This document shows positions 36,901 to 48,330 of a DNA stretch of 64,000 nt, piece by piece (the first letter of the stretch is position 1; every line of letters starts with the position of its first letter). A model generated the notes under the pieces. The model searched no databases, was not told where the DNA came from, and saw only the letters and a list, made by a program, of their open reading frames with translations. A program made the translations under genes and the position numbers. This DNA is from Epiperipatus broadwayi (taxonomy: Eukaryota > Onychophora > Udeonychophora > Euonychophora > Peripatidae), in the NCBI GenBank assembly GCA_028023455.1, contig JAQFVV010006200.1:1497238-1561237 (forward strand). Reading direction: 5' to 3'.

Positions 36901-37440
36901 CAGACAATCCGTGCACAAAACATACATTAAATAGAGGCAAAGAATAGTTTATGATAATAAATGTTTTTAGCTAAAGCAATTCCTTAACAAATCAAAGCAA
37001 GTCCATAAAAAAAAAAAATTGCAAAAACCAAAACCATTCAGCAGCAAATTTATCAAATAAAAACATGATATTGAATTAGATTTGGTCAAACAAAACAAAA
37101 ACTTAAATTGGACGTTAATAATAAATTCATATATAGAAACATTTCTAACACATTCAAGAATGCAACAAAAATTTTTTTGATTAATATTCCTTGATCAACA
37201 TTTTAATAGAATTAATAAAATTGAAGAGAATTAATAGTGGCTGTATAAAAACTGATGAAACTGTATCTTGAATCATTGACATAATATGAAAATGTGATGG
37301 CAATTTAAAAAACGTATACTTGAGTCTATTTACATTTTATGACTCATAAATTTTTCAATATTCCTCAAACAAATTGCTTTTGTTTACAATACTTATCAAT
37401 GTGTACTATTTTTTTGTATTGTTTTATTTAACAGATATTT
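33976..37440. other. Long AT-rich stretch with no gene seen
   Basis: About 3.5 kb without recognisable repeats. Parts of 34660-35700 and 36030-36130 look less AT-rich and repeat-free, which makes them candidates for unique, perhaps constrained, sequence, but no open frame or motif supports a gene. Confidence 0.45.
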
Positions 37441-37449
37441 TCTGCAGGG

Positions 37450-37745
37450 ACTGTCCTTTGCCTTTTTTTATTTAATACCTATTTTATTACAAAATATATT
37501 TCCATTATATTTAAAATATACTTCTATCTGTAAATTCCAGACACCATAAATTCAGAAATAAATGTTGAAATTTCTTTAAGATTTGCATTTCTATTTTGCC
37601 TTCTTTTACTTAATACACATTTTTATTGCAAAACATATTTTTCTCATTTTATTTAAAAGACAAGTTTATCATAAATTTCAAACATCATAAATTTAATAAT
37701 AAATGTTGACATTTCTTTAGGATTTGCATTTCTGTGTACATTTTA
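37450..37745 (+). repeat. Two-copy tandem repeat, unit about 148 bp
   Basis: GCCTTTTTTTATTTAATACC (about 37459) and GCCTTCTTTTACTTAATACA (about 37600) start parallel units. Both continue through TTATTGCAAAACATAT-like, CACCATAAATT/CATCATAAATT and AATGTTGAAATTTCTTT blocks to GATTTGCATTTCT. Confidence 0.75.
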
Positions 37746-38880
37746 TTTGTTATCTATGTATTTATTTATTAAATAATTAATACTATTTGGTTAAATAAAT
37801 TATTTTTCTGAAATTTTTTTTTTTTATTATTATTTTCAAATTAAGTTATTTAACTTTAAAATTCTGCTTGTTTGTTTGGGGCAAATATTGTAACCAATTT
37901 TTAACATATTTCTATCAAACAGATTTTTTTTTTAAATTTTGTACATGTGTTAGTGTTCAATGACAATGCAATTTTTCAGGATTTTACATTCATTTGTCCA
38001 GCCTAATGGTGTTAGTGGATTACATTGCCAACTGCATTAAAAATAGGTTCAGTAAGTTTTGAGCAATGTGCAATAGATGGTGGTACATTTTTGTAAAATA
38101 TGCTTTCATTGACTTTTATAACTAATTCACTAAAAAATGTTTACAATTAATTAAAATAGTAAGAAAAAGGAATAAAAGATATCTTCATTTCTCTTAATTA
38201 TTTAACTATTGCCTTTTTTAAAAATACTGTCTTCATAAATATAAAAATCTTGTAAACAAGTTTTAATGTGTATGAATTTTATTTCAAATATTATAAATGC
38301 AATGACAGTGTTTAGATTAACAATTTTTTAATTTGAATATGAATAGTTGCAAAACAATCTGAATACTAAAAAGTAATATATATAAAAATATTATATAAAA
38401 ATCCTTTTATTTAGTTTAATGAGTAATTAGTGCACTAAAAACCAAAAAATATTTTCTGCTTTATGGACAATTTTGGCTGTTAAATATAACTTGAAATAAA
38501 AGTGTGGGAGACATTAATTAATTAATTCAATCATAATACTTCTGTTCTTTTTAATCAAAATTGCATATAACAACCAAAATTGTGCTTAAAGAAAAAAATT
38601 GATTTTTAATGCATTACTCATCAAATTAACTAAAAGCATTTTATATAACATATCTGTATATATATATGTACATATATATTATTCAATATACTTTTTTATT
38701 TGAAAATTCAAGAGTAAATGCTAACATTTTATTTAATCTGTTTTTTGCTCAACATTGAATAATATACCGTCATCAAGCAGGTTATAGTATTTATGCAATG
38801 AGGACACAATCCCCCCTTACAAACTTGACTTTTTATTAGTAATCTTTTTTTACATCTTTTATTTACAAAAATGCCTGAAA

Positions 38881-38982
38881 TTAATATTTATATATATGAA
38901 ATTTATGTAAGTTTATACATACACTATTAATATTTATATATATATGAAATTTATGTAAGGTTTATACATACACTATACATAT
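38881..38982 (+). repeat. Tandem duplication, unit about 46 bp
   Basis: TTAATATTTATATATATGAA then ATTTATGTAAGTTTATACAT occurs twice in a row with two small indels. Confidence 0.85.
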
Positions 38983-39087
38983 AAATATTTAACACAAGTA
39001 AACTATAATAAGGTATATTTATTTATATAGTGCTACATTAATAAATTGTATTACAACTATATATATATATGATCACTTAGCCCACTA

Positions 39088-39211
39088 ACAAGCTTTGTTT
39101 ACATAAATGCTGAGAGATAGAATTCAATATCTCTGTCATTGTCTTTCATTGTAGACAATGAAAGAGATATTGAATTCAATCTCTCTCAGCATTTATGTAA
39201 ACAAAGCTTGT
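39088..39211. repeat. Long hairpin (foldback) with 55-bp arms
   Basis: ACAAGCTTTGTTTACATAAA then TGCTGAGAGA... is mirrored almost perfectly by ...TCTCTCAGCA then TTTATGTAAACAAAGCTTGT. The loop near 39150 is under 15 nt. Outside the arms, GATCACTTAG and TCATGTGATG recall the ATCATGTGAT end of the Penelope-type foldbacks, so it may be a deletion derivative of a related element. Confidence 0.82.
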
Positions 39212-39321
39212 CATGTGATGTGATGTATTATAGTTTCTCTTTAAATGAAGTCAAGAATATCTCAGCAATTATGCCCAGATAAACCCATTAGCCACTCTAT
39301 TTTACATTCCCCACTCCACAT

Positions 39322-40085
39322 TCACCCATAATCTGCTCCATCCCATTTCCACAACATAATCTTTGTCAACTCTATAACTTTTATATCTAAATCCCCCTTA
39401 TCTTTTCCCAAACCCAGCATAAAAACCAATAATTCACTTTCTGTATAATCACTCTTTTCATATTTATTTTTCCACAACTTCATTATATGTACCCTTTCTG
39501 TTTTCAAACATTTACATTCAATTAACAAATGCCTAATATTTTCTATTCTTTCCTTACATAATTTACAAAATAAATCACCCATATTTTTCCATTTACATGT
39601 ATATTCTTTTGTAGCTAAAGATCCTGTTCGAGCCTTAAACAATAAACTACTTTCCTTACTATTATCATATATTAACTCACACCTAATATTCTGTTTATTT
39701 CTATATATATTTAAACTCTTTTTACTCTCCATACTATTTCTCCATCTCTCTAACTCCCTAGTCTTTATTAATAAATTTATTCTTTTATCCCATTCCTTCC
39801 TACTATAACACTCAATAATCCTTTTAACACAATCATCCCATCTTTTGTACAAATATACTGATAAAAATTCTTTATCCAAATCTTTTGCATACCACATTAC
39901 CTTTCTCACCCATCTTGTTACCTGCCCTTTACTCATAACCCAATTAAATACTATTTTAGCTATTCTTTTATTATCCATAAACTGCAATCTACCAAATATT
40001 TTCATTTTACTTTTTGCATCTCTCATATGAAAACTTGACCATCCCATTTCTCCTTGAATTGCCTCTTGCTGTCCATCTAGTGATC
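39322..40085 (-). pseudogene. 5'-truncated LINE, C-terminal RT and zinc-finger end
   Basis: A 241-residue minus-strand frame, open upstream to a stop near 40087. Early blocks GEMGWSSFHMRD and FGRLQFMDNKR match the G-E-x-G-W...R...GRL.RM segment after the RT domain in several LINE groups. The end has CKLCKERIENIRHLLIEC, a C-x2-C-x9-H-x4-C zinc-binding pattern typical of LINE C-termini. The frame is uninterrupted to its natural stop at 39322, so the copy is much younger than the other LINE relics here. The RT catalytic part is absent. It belongs to a different LINE family from the 42-46 kb copy. Confidence 0.78.
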
Positions 40086-40131
40086 ATAAAATGCAAGCTA
40101 TGAGCAAGTTATAAAATTTATAACTTGTTTT

Positions 40132-40135
<4 letters not shown>

Positions 40136-40183
<48 letters not shown>

Positions 40184-40213
40184 TGATATATATATATATA
40201 TATATATATATCA
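40136..40213. repeat. (TA)n microsatellite interrupted by TCATGA
   Basis: Two pure TA tracts joined by TCATGATA, just upstream (minus sense) of the LINE 3' fragment, at the likely truncation point. Confidence 0.95.
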
Positions 40214-40781
40214 TGATTATGTATGACACTATCAAACAGTTATTGTCATTCTAACTCCAAAAAAAAAATGAAAAAAAACAACAACATATTAATAAAAATA
40301 ATAAGATAGAGATGATTTTTGTGATGATGAAATAAACTAAATCTGTAAATCACAAATATATCTACATATAGAACATACTAGTCCATTATTCTGTTTATTT
40401 GATTTTTGCAATTATGTCCTTTAACTTCTTCTGCAGCACACATTTCTTTTTAAAAACTTTGATACCATGTCTAATTATAATTCTTTATCATATTCTATTC
40501 TCATCACATCTGAATGAAAAAAAAAAACATTGCACTTTAGAATGTCTGTGAAATAATCTTCATAATGTAAATGGTGTCTAGCTATTTCCCAAAAAGTATG
40601 TTTAAATCCGCCATAAATATGCCTTTTTAGGAAGTGGTTTCATATACCTAATCCAACAAAGATGTCATTTTACAACAGCAGGTGGTTTTGTAACCACATC
40701 CAACCAGTTAAAGAACACATTGATTATTTAAAAACATTCTATTTTTTAAATTTTATTGCATCTTTAAATGAATTTTTTTCT

Positions 40782-40977
40782 AAACAGGCAAAACTCTCCA
40801 TACAGTAGTGCCACCCTGTGTCAACCAGAATAATCAATGGATGCCAGAAGGCTTGTGCATAAAATTCCCATCCATTGATTACTCTGGTTGGCATAGGGTG
40901 GCACTACTCTATGGAGAGTTTTGCCTGTTTAATAACAATTATGTGCTAGCATAAGAGATGATCATGTGATTAATTTT
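40782..40977. mobile_element. Compact palindromic derivative of the Penelope-type family
   Basis: AAACAGGCAAAACTCTCCAT at 40782 is mirrored by ATGGAGAGTTTTGCCTGTTT ending at 40930, with AATCAATGGATG/CATCCATTGATT near the centre. The hammerhead part is deleted, leaving only outer sequence. The tail AATAACAATTATGTGCTAGC to ATCATGTGAT (about 40968-40977) is the family's normal terminus. Confidence 0.75.
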
Positions 40978-41219
40978 TTCTAATGTCTTTATGTTGCATC
41001 AGATGTCCAAATCTACTTCCATACAATAATTAGGAAAATAACAGGTCAATATTTAGCTAATTTAGTTGCAGAAATTATTTCACTGTAATAAATTACTCTG
41101 TTTTATATTAGTAAAAGCAGCAGCACACTGAAATCTGTTCTGCAACCTTAACATTTAAGTCCAACTTTTATTTTTACTTTAAAATTTATCAATATATTTA
41201 TTTATATAGCTTACACTCT

Positions 41220-41956
41220 CAAGTTGACAATATCCAAGATAAATGTTGCTGAAGATTTTTTTTCCATTACTAATAAAGAAATTGAGTTTTTTGAACATTA
41301 ATTATTAAACCAAAGTATGTTGCATTCAAAGCAATGAGTGCTTTCTGTAGATTATCTTTTGAAGTGGCAAGAATAGAACAATCATTAATATATTCTAAAT
41401 CCAGAATCTAAAAACACGAAGTTCTAATTTTTGCTTTTTAATTAATTCATATTAAAAATTTTACCATTGAACCTGTATTACAACTTGATTCCTGATTCAT
41501 TAAGTCATCTATAAAAAGTTCCACAGACCACAGTTATAAAATCGAAAACAATGTTGAAACAAATGCATATCCTTGTTTGGTATCAGTTTTCCTTTCAAAT
41601 GCCTCAGCTTTTATATCTGTATTAATAACACTTTCTCTCATTCTTTCATGTAGAATCCATACAATATAAAAAAACTTTAATGGACAACCAACTAATTTCA
41701 AATAATGTCACTCTTTTATTCAATATCCAATACTTTTTTTTGCATTTTTCTGGCAAAAAATTATTTCTTATAATGCTTCTTGATTATCTCAAATCACATT
41801 GTCTCTGCAAACTTCATCTATTATTGGAAGCAAACTACTTCACAAAATTTTTGAATCTATCTTTTCTGGTGTGGATACTAATGATATTCCATGATTATTG
41901 TTGCAATATTATCTATTCTCTTAATTTTTACAAATTGGAATAAACACATTCTTAAG
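41220..41956 (-). pseudogene. APE-type LINE reverse transcriptase relic
   Basis: In broken frames on the minus strand, in correct order: RGISLVSTPEKIDSKIL (RT box 2 region), an FYIVWILHERMRE helix, TDTKQGYAFVSTLFSI (the K-Q-G box), LEYINDCSILATS (the Y-x-D-D box, here Y-I-N-D, so the first catalytic Asp is lost), then LQKALIALN and LIINVQKTQFLY. At least six stops or frameshifts. It is the same LINE family as the plus-strand copy at 42.8-45.9 kb and covers the RT part which that copy lacks. A long-dead copy. Confidence 0.8.
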
Positions 41957-42304
41957 ATCAGGCAGTGTATCATATAATCCTAAAATATTCTCATGTTTTT
42001 GAAATTATTATCACCACATTTTATAACTTATCCAGATTGTGATCACATAAATATATGCATAAATATACACATTAAATATATGAAACTTCACTTTAATAAA
42101 TTAAAAACTTAATCTCAATAGTACTATAATAATTAAAATTCTTATCTTTATCATATTGCACATATATTTGTAAGGATAAAAAGTTTAATTATTATATAAA
42201 AGAATTAATAAGGTTAGATTTCTAATTTATTAAAAAGTGGAATTTCATATAGGTATATATTAATTATTTAATTGAATATTTATAAATACAGTAATCAGAT
42301 ATAT

Positions 42305-42400
42305 TTTAAAAATTTTATCCACTTAGGAGTGCTTTCGACTATCCTCATAGTCTTTGTCAACTAACACTTTGAAAGGCTAACCTTCCCACAGTTCTGTGAT
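42305..42400 (-). mobile_element. Penelope-type end with hammerhead-like core
   Basis: The minus strand reads TTGACAAAGACTATGAGGAT then AGTCGAAAGC: a UUGACAA core (changed from CUGAUGA), a GACUAU/AUAGUC helix II of 6 bp, and GAAAGC. Flanks CACTTAGGAG and AACTAACACTTTG are not shared with the other copies, so this is a third Penelope-type lineage. Helix I is only partly formed. Confidence 0.5.
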
Positions 42401-44262
42401 CTTAATGTTTGCTGCCTGCCTGTTAATTAAGTCATGTTTGTATTTGTATATATAGCTTCTTTTATTTTTACACCAGTCATCTTCCTATACTAACTGTGCT
42501 AGTTTGATTGCTTCTGCCACTACATATATAGCAATTCTGACTACAATTTCCTTTTTTATTTTTGGTCCTAATTCAATTGTAACTGAATTTAGGACAAAAG
42601 TTTCAGTTTAATGAAAATTATATGATTAGGCAGACTTATTTTGTAGATCTCTTTATCTACTAAAAATGGACAAAACCTAGAAAAGAGTTTAAAATGGCCT
42701 ATCGTGCATAATATGGCTAAGTTTCCACTCCTGACAAATTCCTCTTTAAATAATATAACTATAATATCACTAGCAAGAATAAAGCAAAAGACAGAAATAG
42801 TATTGAAAGTAAGTTTTATGAATCTATTTTTCTTTCTAACTATAGATGCTTGGAATGTTTAAACTTTCTTGATGAAAACTTATCAAGACCTGAATGGAAA
42901 ACAGTAGTGGTAGCTAAGGAGCTGTCAGTATTGATATCTGTCAGTATTGATATAGATGTTTATAATAAAACTTGTTTTCCAGCAAAAAAATTTGTAGATG
43001 ATTATAAGTTGTTTTTTTAAAGATCAAATCAGTTATTGAAAAAAAATTGCATGGTGCTGAATATGCTGTTTAATTTAGTTTCTTCTCTTGCCGGAATCTC
43101 TTAGTGTATCAATTGTAAGTTGTTTTGCTCAATGATATCTTGTGCTCATTTTGTTAGTGCATATATTCCAACATTGTCTTGTAGTATAATATTATTTCAT
43201 CAATACTATTACAAAATTATAATTTTTCTTTTGGAGACTTTAAAGTTCAAGTTGGTACAAAAATTGTAAGAAATAATAGTATTGTACTATAAATTCAAAT
43301 AATATGTTGTTACTGAATTTTGCACAATATATGGATTGGCTATCATAAACATTTTATTTAGACAGAAAAAAATCCTCTAAAACAACATGAATATACTGAT
43401 ACTCAAAACAATACCATTTAAGAGATTACATTATAGTTAGGAATCAAAATGCAAGATAACATTCATATTATAAGAGCACTTATAATTGTAGATTGTTGAA
43501 CAGATCATAAAGAGTATGTTCTAAGGTTAAAATAATAAATGCATTAAAAATAAATATTATTTTAAACATATTCACAAGAAGCTTGATACTCATTCTTTTG
43601 AAGTATCTACTATTCATGATACATTTCATATTTAATACTAAAATTCCTAATGTGTATACTTCAGGGCTATTATATTAAAAAGGCATACAATTCTTTAATA
43701 AATGTGTTACAGATATAAGTAAATGTATTTTTGAAGTCATTAAAAAATGACTAGTTCTGCTTAGAAGACATAAATTTTAATATGGACCTTCATAACCAAT
43801 GTAGAAGTTTAAAGGCAATGACTGAAAAAAGTCAAAAAATGATTGGTTAATTAAAATTGCAAAGGAGATAAAGATATTTGTAGGAAATGGTTATTTTAAA
43901 ACTTTTTTAATGGAAATAATAAATAGACCTAAAAAATTATGTCATTATCTTATTAAATCCATTGATGGTATTTTCTTTTATGATGGGAAAAAATTTTTAA
44001 ACAAACTGAAGGAGTGTTTTGATAATTTTTGGAATAATGACTAATGATATAAGTATTGAGATAATGATTTTTAATGATACATCATTTCTGTCTAATCATT
44101 TAGATTTGGACAACCTATTTATTCAAATTAAAATAGATTCTTATAATGTTTTCCTGAAGGTTTGTGATGATGGTATTTTAGTTGTATTTATATATTGAAC
44201 TATTTCCATTATCTAATATTAAGTATTAAATGTTGTTAGAAAATTTTAACTTTATTTAAATA

Positions 44263-44475
44263 CTTCAATTACATTCAATTGTTAGTAATAGCACACAAAC
44301 AAGTATATTCACAATATTTCTAGAGATATTATTTTCCTCCTTTCTTCAGGTGTTACTGGCCTGACCAGTGACAATATTAGGATGGAATTGAACCTGGATC
44401 CTTAGATTTTTGAATATTGAATTTTAAGGTAAGATTTTAATCAATGGAGCCATCCTGCTAAAGATAACAATTAGT
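44263..44475 (-). mobile_element. tRNA-derived SINE, copy 1
   Basis: The minus strand has an A-box-like GGATGGCTCCATTGATTA (about 44450), 45-50 nt, then B-box CCAGGTTCAATTCC (44384-44397). The tRNA-unrelated body includes ACACCTGAAGAAAGGAGGA, AATAATATCTCTAGAAATAT and TGTTTGTGTGCTATTACTAA. It lies inside the LINE relic, so it is younger than the LINE. Confidence 0.72.
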
Positions 44476-44499
44476 AGAAATTTCATGTACTTATATATG

Positions 44500-44930
44500 A
44501 GGTTCCACTTGATTTCCTCACTTTTTCCTAAGAGAAAAGTTGTTTAGTGGTTTTCATATATTACATATAGCATATTAAGTTTACTTATGGCATTATTTAC
44601 CATTGCCATGTGAGCAGCTTTTTTGAATTTTTTTGTATTTTTTCTTATCTATCCAATATTTTTGTATTTTCCCAACTGAACATATGTTCATTGGTAACAT
44701 GGTCTGCTATATTAGACACATCTGTTTTTTCTCTTATAATCATCAGTTCATGCTCTTGCAATCACTTTTCAATGGAGTGACTGATTTCATAATATATATT
44801 CTTCCACATTCACATGCTAATTCATAAATGCCAGTTTTATTTTTCAGTATTTCAAGTTTATGCTTTGTAGTTATTAGATAGAGAGGAAAAGTTACAAAGA
44901 AGAAAATTTTAAAAATCTCCTCACGTGACG
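44500..44930 (-). pseudogene. Penelope-like GIY-YIG endonuclease fragment
   Basis: The minus frame from about 44937 reads KTGIYELACECGRIYI (GIY and YIG strands; C-x-C-G between). After a frame break, it gives SNIADHVTNEHMFSWENTKI and an LDR-EK stretch: the A-x-H segment and the W-E-N-x-K-I-L-D block that precede the catalytic Glu in Penelope-like endonucleases. This is clearly a different lineage from the 31-kb copy (different linker residues, W-E-N present). It is a fragment inside the LINE relic. Confidence 0.78.
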
Positions 44931-45065
44931 CTGGCAAATAATCCCATAAGTCAACCTAATGTGATTATACATAATTTATGGAAACCACTAATCAACTTTG
45001 ATTTTAGGAAAAAGTGGAGAAATCAGAGAAACCTCATAGATAAATGTATAAAATTTCTCCTGACT

Positions 45066-45285
45066 ATTGCCTTTGGCAAGGTGGTTCAATGGATTGGAGC
45101 ATTATCTTAAAATCCAGTATGCAAGAAACTGAAAATCCAGGTTCATGTCAAAGATTAGACCAGAAACACCTAAAGAAGAGAGGAAAATAATGCCTCTAAA
45201 AACATTGTGCATATACTAACAAAAGTGTTATTACTAACAGTTGAATATAATTGGAAGATTTAAATAAAATTAAATTTTTCTAAAG
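45066..45285 (+). mobile_element. tRNA-derived SINE, copy 2
   Basis: A-box AAGGTGGTTCAATGGATTGG (45079), B-box ATCCAGGTTCATGTC (45135), then a body ACACCTAAAGAAGAGAGGAA, AATAATGCCTCTAAAAACAT, GTGTTATTACTAACAGTTGA. The same body blocks occur in copy 1, so the two define one family in opposite orientations within one LINE relic. Confidence 0.78.
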
Positions 45286-45949
45286 ATATTCAATACTTAA
45301 TATTAGACTATAAAAATAGTACAATATATAAATACAGTTTTTTATAATCTTTTAAAATGGAAAGGCTGAAAACCTGATGAAATAATACCTGGAGAAGTTT
45401 TAAAATATGATGATTATGTGTGTTAGCTTGGAAAATATTGGATTTTTTAAAAAAATATATGAACTTGTAAAATTATGCCACCTGATTTTGAAGCTGGTTT
45501 GACTGCTCAAATTTTTAAAATGGAATAAATAAGATTTCTGCAATTATTGTGGAATATATATTATTATCTTCTAAAGCAATAATACTTTTAAAGATTTATT
45601 GAATGGAATGATTCCAATATAGATGAATGATTATCAGAGTCTCAACAAGCTTTTAGAGAAACAAGAAATATTATAGATATGTTTTAATTGGCAAGCAAAT
45701 GCAAGAAAAGTATCAGGAACAAAAGAGTGATTTACACATTTGGTCAAGTCATTTAACTCAATTAATCAAACAAAGCTGTAGGCACTGTTTGAAATTGGTT
45801 GTCCATCATTCGTATTATGAAATAATGCAATAAAAAGAAATATTATTATTAAAAGTGGAAAATGTGAGACTGAAATGAATGGTTTATTTAAAATTTATAT
45901 TTTATTTATAATCAATTTTCTTTTAAAAGTAAAATAGATTTCATCTTAT

Positions 45950-46245
45950 TATTACAAATATAGGGGATTTGAACTAAGACTTTGAAGCCACTTCACTACC
46001 CACACTATCTCATACTACTGATACCCATCACCACACACGTGCAGAAAAGATAAATAATTACCAATATATATATTTCATGCTAAACCAGCACTCATCAATT
46101 GGTCCAGATTACTAATTCCCATAATATATATAATCAATGCTCCGTTTATGTTAAGATAGCAAATCCTTACACTTTAATGGACAGGCTTCAACCTACTCCA
46201 ACTTCCAGCTTTTCAGCCATCCATACCAATGAAAATCTTTTTTGC
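45950..46245 (-). mobile_element. Hammerhead-SINE locus 1, inverted part
   Basis: Minus copy running from the B-box side (GGGGATTTGAACTAAGACTT) through the tRNA-like stretch, a hammerhead (46055-46111) and the body to AATGAAAATCT, where a plus copy starts. The hammerhead has UUGAUGA (first core base changed), GUGCU/AGCAU helix II, GAAA, helix III AUAUAUAU, and ACCAA/UUGGU helix I. Confidence 0.82.
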
Positions 46246-46855
46246 ATGTGTGTGGTCATGTGTATCGGTAGTATGAGATAGTGTGGATTGTGAAATGGCT
46301 TGAAAGTCTGAGTTCAAATCCTCTATATTTACAATAGGCGCCAGGTTTAAGAGTGCCTGGTATTTCAAATCTTACATATTAAGTCTGCATTCTACCCATC
46401 CCTCTATGTATTTAAATGGATACTGTCTTATATGTGAGGGGTCAGAGTGACTTCAGGTCAACATGGGTATGACAACAATATTGGCATTAGCATGGGATTT
46501 GGGAATTCTATCATCAGATTTTCAATGGTATGAATGGCTGAAGAGCTGGAGACAGGAGTAGGTTGAAGTCTGTCCATTAAAGTGTAAGGATTTGCTATCT
46601 TAATATAAACTGAGCATTGATTATATATATATATATGGGAGATGGTAATCTGGACCAACTGATGCATGCTGGTTTAGCACGAAGTACGTATATTGGTGAT
46701 TATTTATCTTTTCTGAATGTGTGTGGTCATGTGTATCAGTAGTATGAGATATTGTGGATAGTGAAGTGGCTTTAAAGTCTGAGTTCAAATCCCCTGTATT
46801 TATAATTAGGCTCCAGGTTTAAGAGTGCCTGGTATTTCAAATCTTATATATCTTA
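46245..46855 (+). mobile_element. Hammerhead-SINE locus 1, direct part (about 1.3 units)
   Basis: TGTGGTCATGTGTATC occurs at 46251 and 46722, a 471-bp period. Order: tRNA-like stretch (A-box-like GTATCGGTAGTATGAGATAG, B-box GAGTTCAAATCC), CCAGG-TTTAAGAGTG-CCTGG hairpin, GGGGTCAGAGTGACTT, ATGGATGGCTGAAGAGCTGG-like body, TTAAAGTGTAAGGATTTGCT, hammerhead 46646-46702, then tRNA-like and hairpin again. This hammerhead is dead (CUGAUGC, GAAG), but it keeps the likely ancestral helix III, UACGUA. Confidence 0.85.
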
Positions 46856-47074
46856 CATAAAAAGAGAATAACTCTCAATACTTTTCTTATAAATTCACTA
46901 TAAAAAATATTTTTTATCTCTTAATGTGAACATTTACCATTTTTTAATACTGTATATATTATGCATATTCATCTGAGCCTGTTCACACACATACACATAG
47001 TGTTTTAAGTTAACAGAAAGTTAACAGTCAAAAGAAAAAGAATTGAGCAAATAATTTACAAATTTTCTAAAAGG

Positions 47075-47185
47075 AAAAATAGAGTGGAGAGTGATAGGTC
47101 ATCTGAAAGTCTGTGCTCATATACCCTATATATTACATATATAGACACAGGTATAGAATAAGCCTGTGTTTCAGTTATTAAAAGG
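47075..47185 (+). mobile_element. Hammerhead-SINE tail fragment
   Basis: AAAGTCTGTGCTCATATACC, ATATATTACATATATAGACA, CAGGTATAGAATAAGCCTGTG: the same order as the tail of the 49.8-50.6 kb unit (subfamily with GTGCTCATATACC in place of GAGTTCAAATCC). No hammerhead is attached. Confidence 0.7.
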
Positions 47186-48330
47186 AAAAAGAAAATAATT
47201 CTTTTATAGAAAATAAAAGCTTTTGTTAATTATCTTTCAAGCAATGAAACAGAAAAAAAAAAAACCACACACACACACATTTCAATTTAGTCTTTTGAAA
47301 TATGTCCAAAGAAAATATTAATCATAACTCAAAAAGTATGGAACTTTTGTCAAAAGCTATATGTTTGCTTTATTATCCGGTAGTGGGAAGATCACGTGTT
47401 CTCACAAAAGATAAATTATCAGACAAAGGTTTGAATTTAACTAATTATTGATATTGACTAAATAATTATTTTCAAAATCCTAATAAGAGAATTTTTTTAT
47501 AACTTGCAGCTGACAATTTAATATTAATTTAAATTACAAAGTTTACTTTTAAAAAAAATTTGGTTTAGATTGTAATTAAAATTAATTTAGTATAACTATT
47601 TAAATTTCTTTAAAAAACATATCATTGATTAAACCTTATTATTTTGAGGCGCAACCTGATAGGATTATTGTCACAATTCTTACTAGAAAAGGAACCATAA
47701 TTAGCTATTTGGACAAAAAAATTGTGATTTATTGAATCGTGTATATTTGTAAAAATGATTATCTAAAGATAAATGCATGAATTCAGTCACAAAGTAGCTG
47801 AAAATAATATTTAAATATGTTTAACAATCCTTTATATAGGTAAGACAGAAATGTTCCTCATCATAATTCCAAGTGACAAATTTTAATTTTTCTGTTGTTG
47901 TTTAGTATCTAACTAAGAATAGCTACCCATTTACTAACCAATATTGAGAATTAGCTGTTTTTGGCATGGACTGACTACTAGAATAAAAATCCTAAGATTG
48001 ATTGAATCCTTTTAAAAAAATGTCAATCTTTACTGGTTCAAATTAGAATCCAATTCATGGTAATGAAAGTGTTTCACTAACACAAAACTTTATCATGATT
48101 AGTTACAATGATTTCCTAAATCTAAAACAATGATATAAAATGTAGTCTCCTCAAGATTCATTATATTCTTTTAATTGCAATTTTCAGAAGCAATCCCAAT
48201 TTTAAAAATAAATTTCTTTGGATTTGAATTTTTTTCATTTGTTTATTTGAAAAATGAATAAATTTTACAAGTCTTTTAATTCAAAATTTAAACAAAAAGA
48301 TATAGAAACGCAATAAATAATATTGATGCC

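Larger units (their letters stand above)
42835..45900 (+). pseudogene. APE-type LINE relic: endonuclease to RT, broken by nested insertions
   Basis: Homologous blocks occur in order in mixed frames. From 42840: an AWNV..LDENLSRPEWKTVVVAKEL start. From about 43080: SAYIPTL and GDFKVQVGT (endonuclease box with G-D-F-x), then LLLNFAQYMD, KSSKTT and HLRDYIIVR, and at 43490-43520 a D-C-x-T-D-H-like segment. From 43840: IAKEIKIFVGNGYFKTF and LKECFDNFWNND (linker before RT). After the interruption, 45365: PDEIIPGEVLKY, then at 45620-45830 SESQQAFRETRNIIDMF and LFEIGCPSFV (RT boxes). It stops near 45900, where the hammerhead family begins. Dozens of stops. Insertions inside: SINE (-) at 44.3 kb, Penelope fragment (-) at 44.5-44.9 kb, SINE (+) at 45.1 kb. 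Confidence 0.8.

Noticed and set aside
40782-40930. Hammerhead in the compact palindrome
   Set aside because: The family's outer sequence is there, but the CUGAUGA...GAAA segment is deleted.
41680-41943. 87-residue plus-strand frame
   Set aside because: It is the complement shadow of the minus-strand LINE reverse transcriptase relic.
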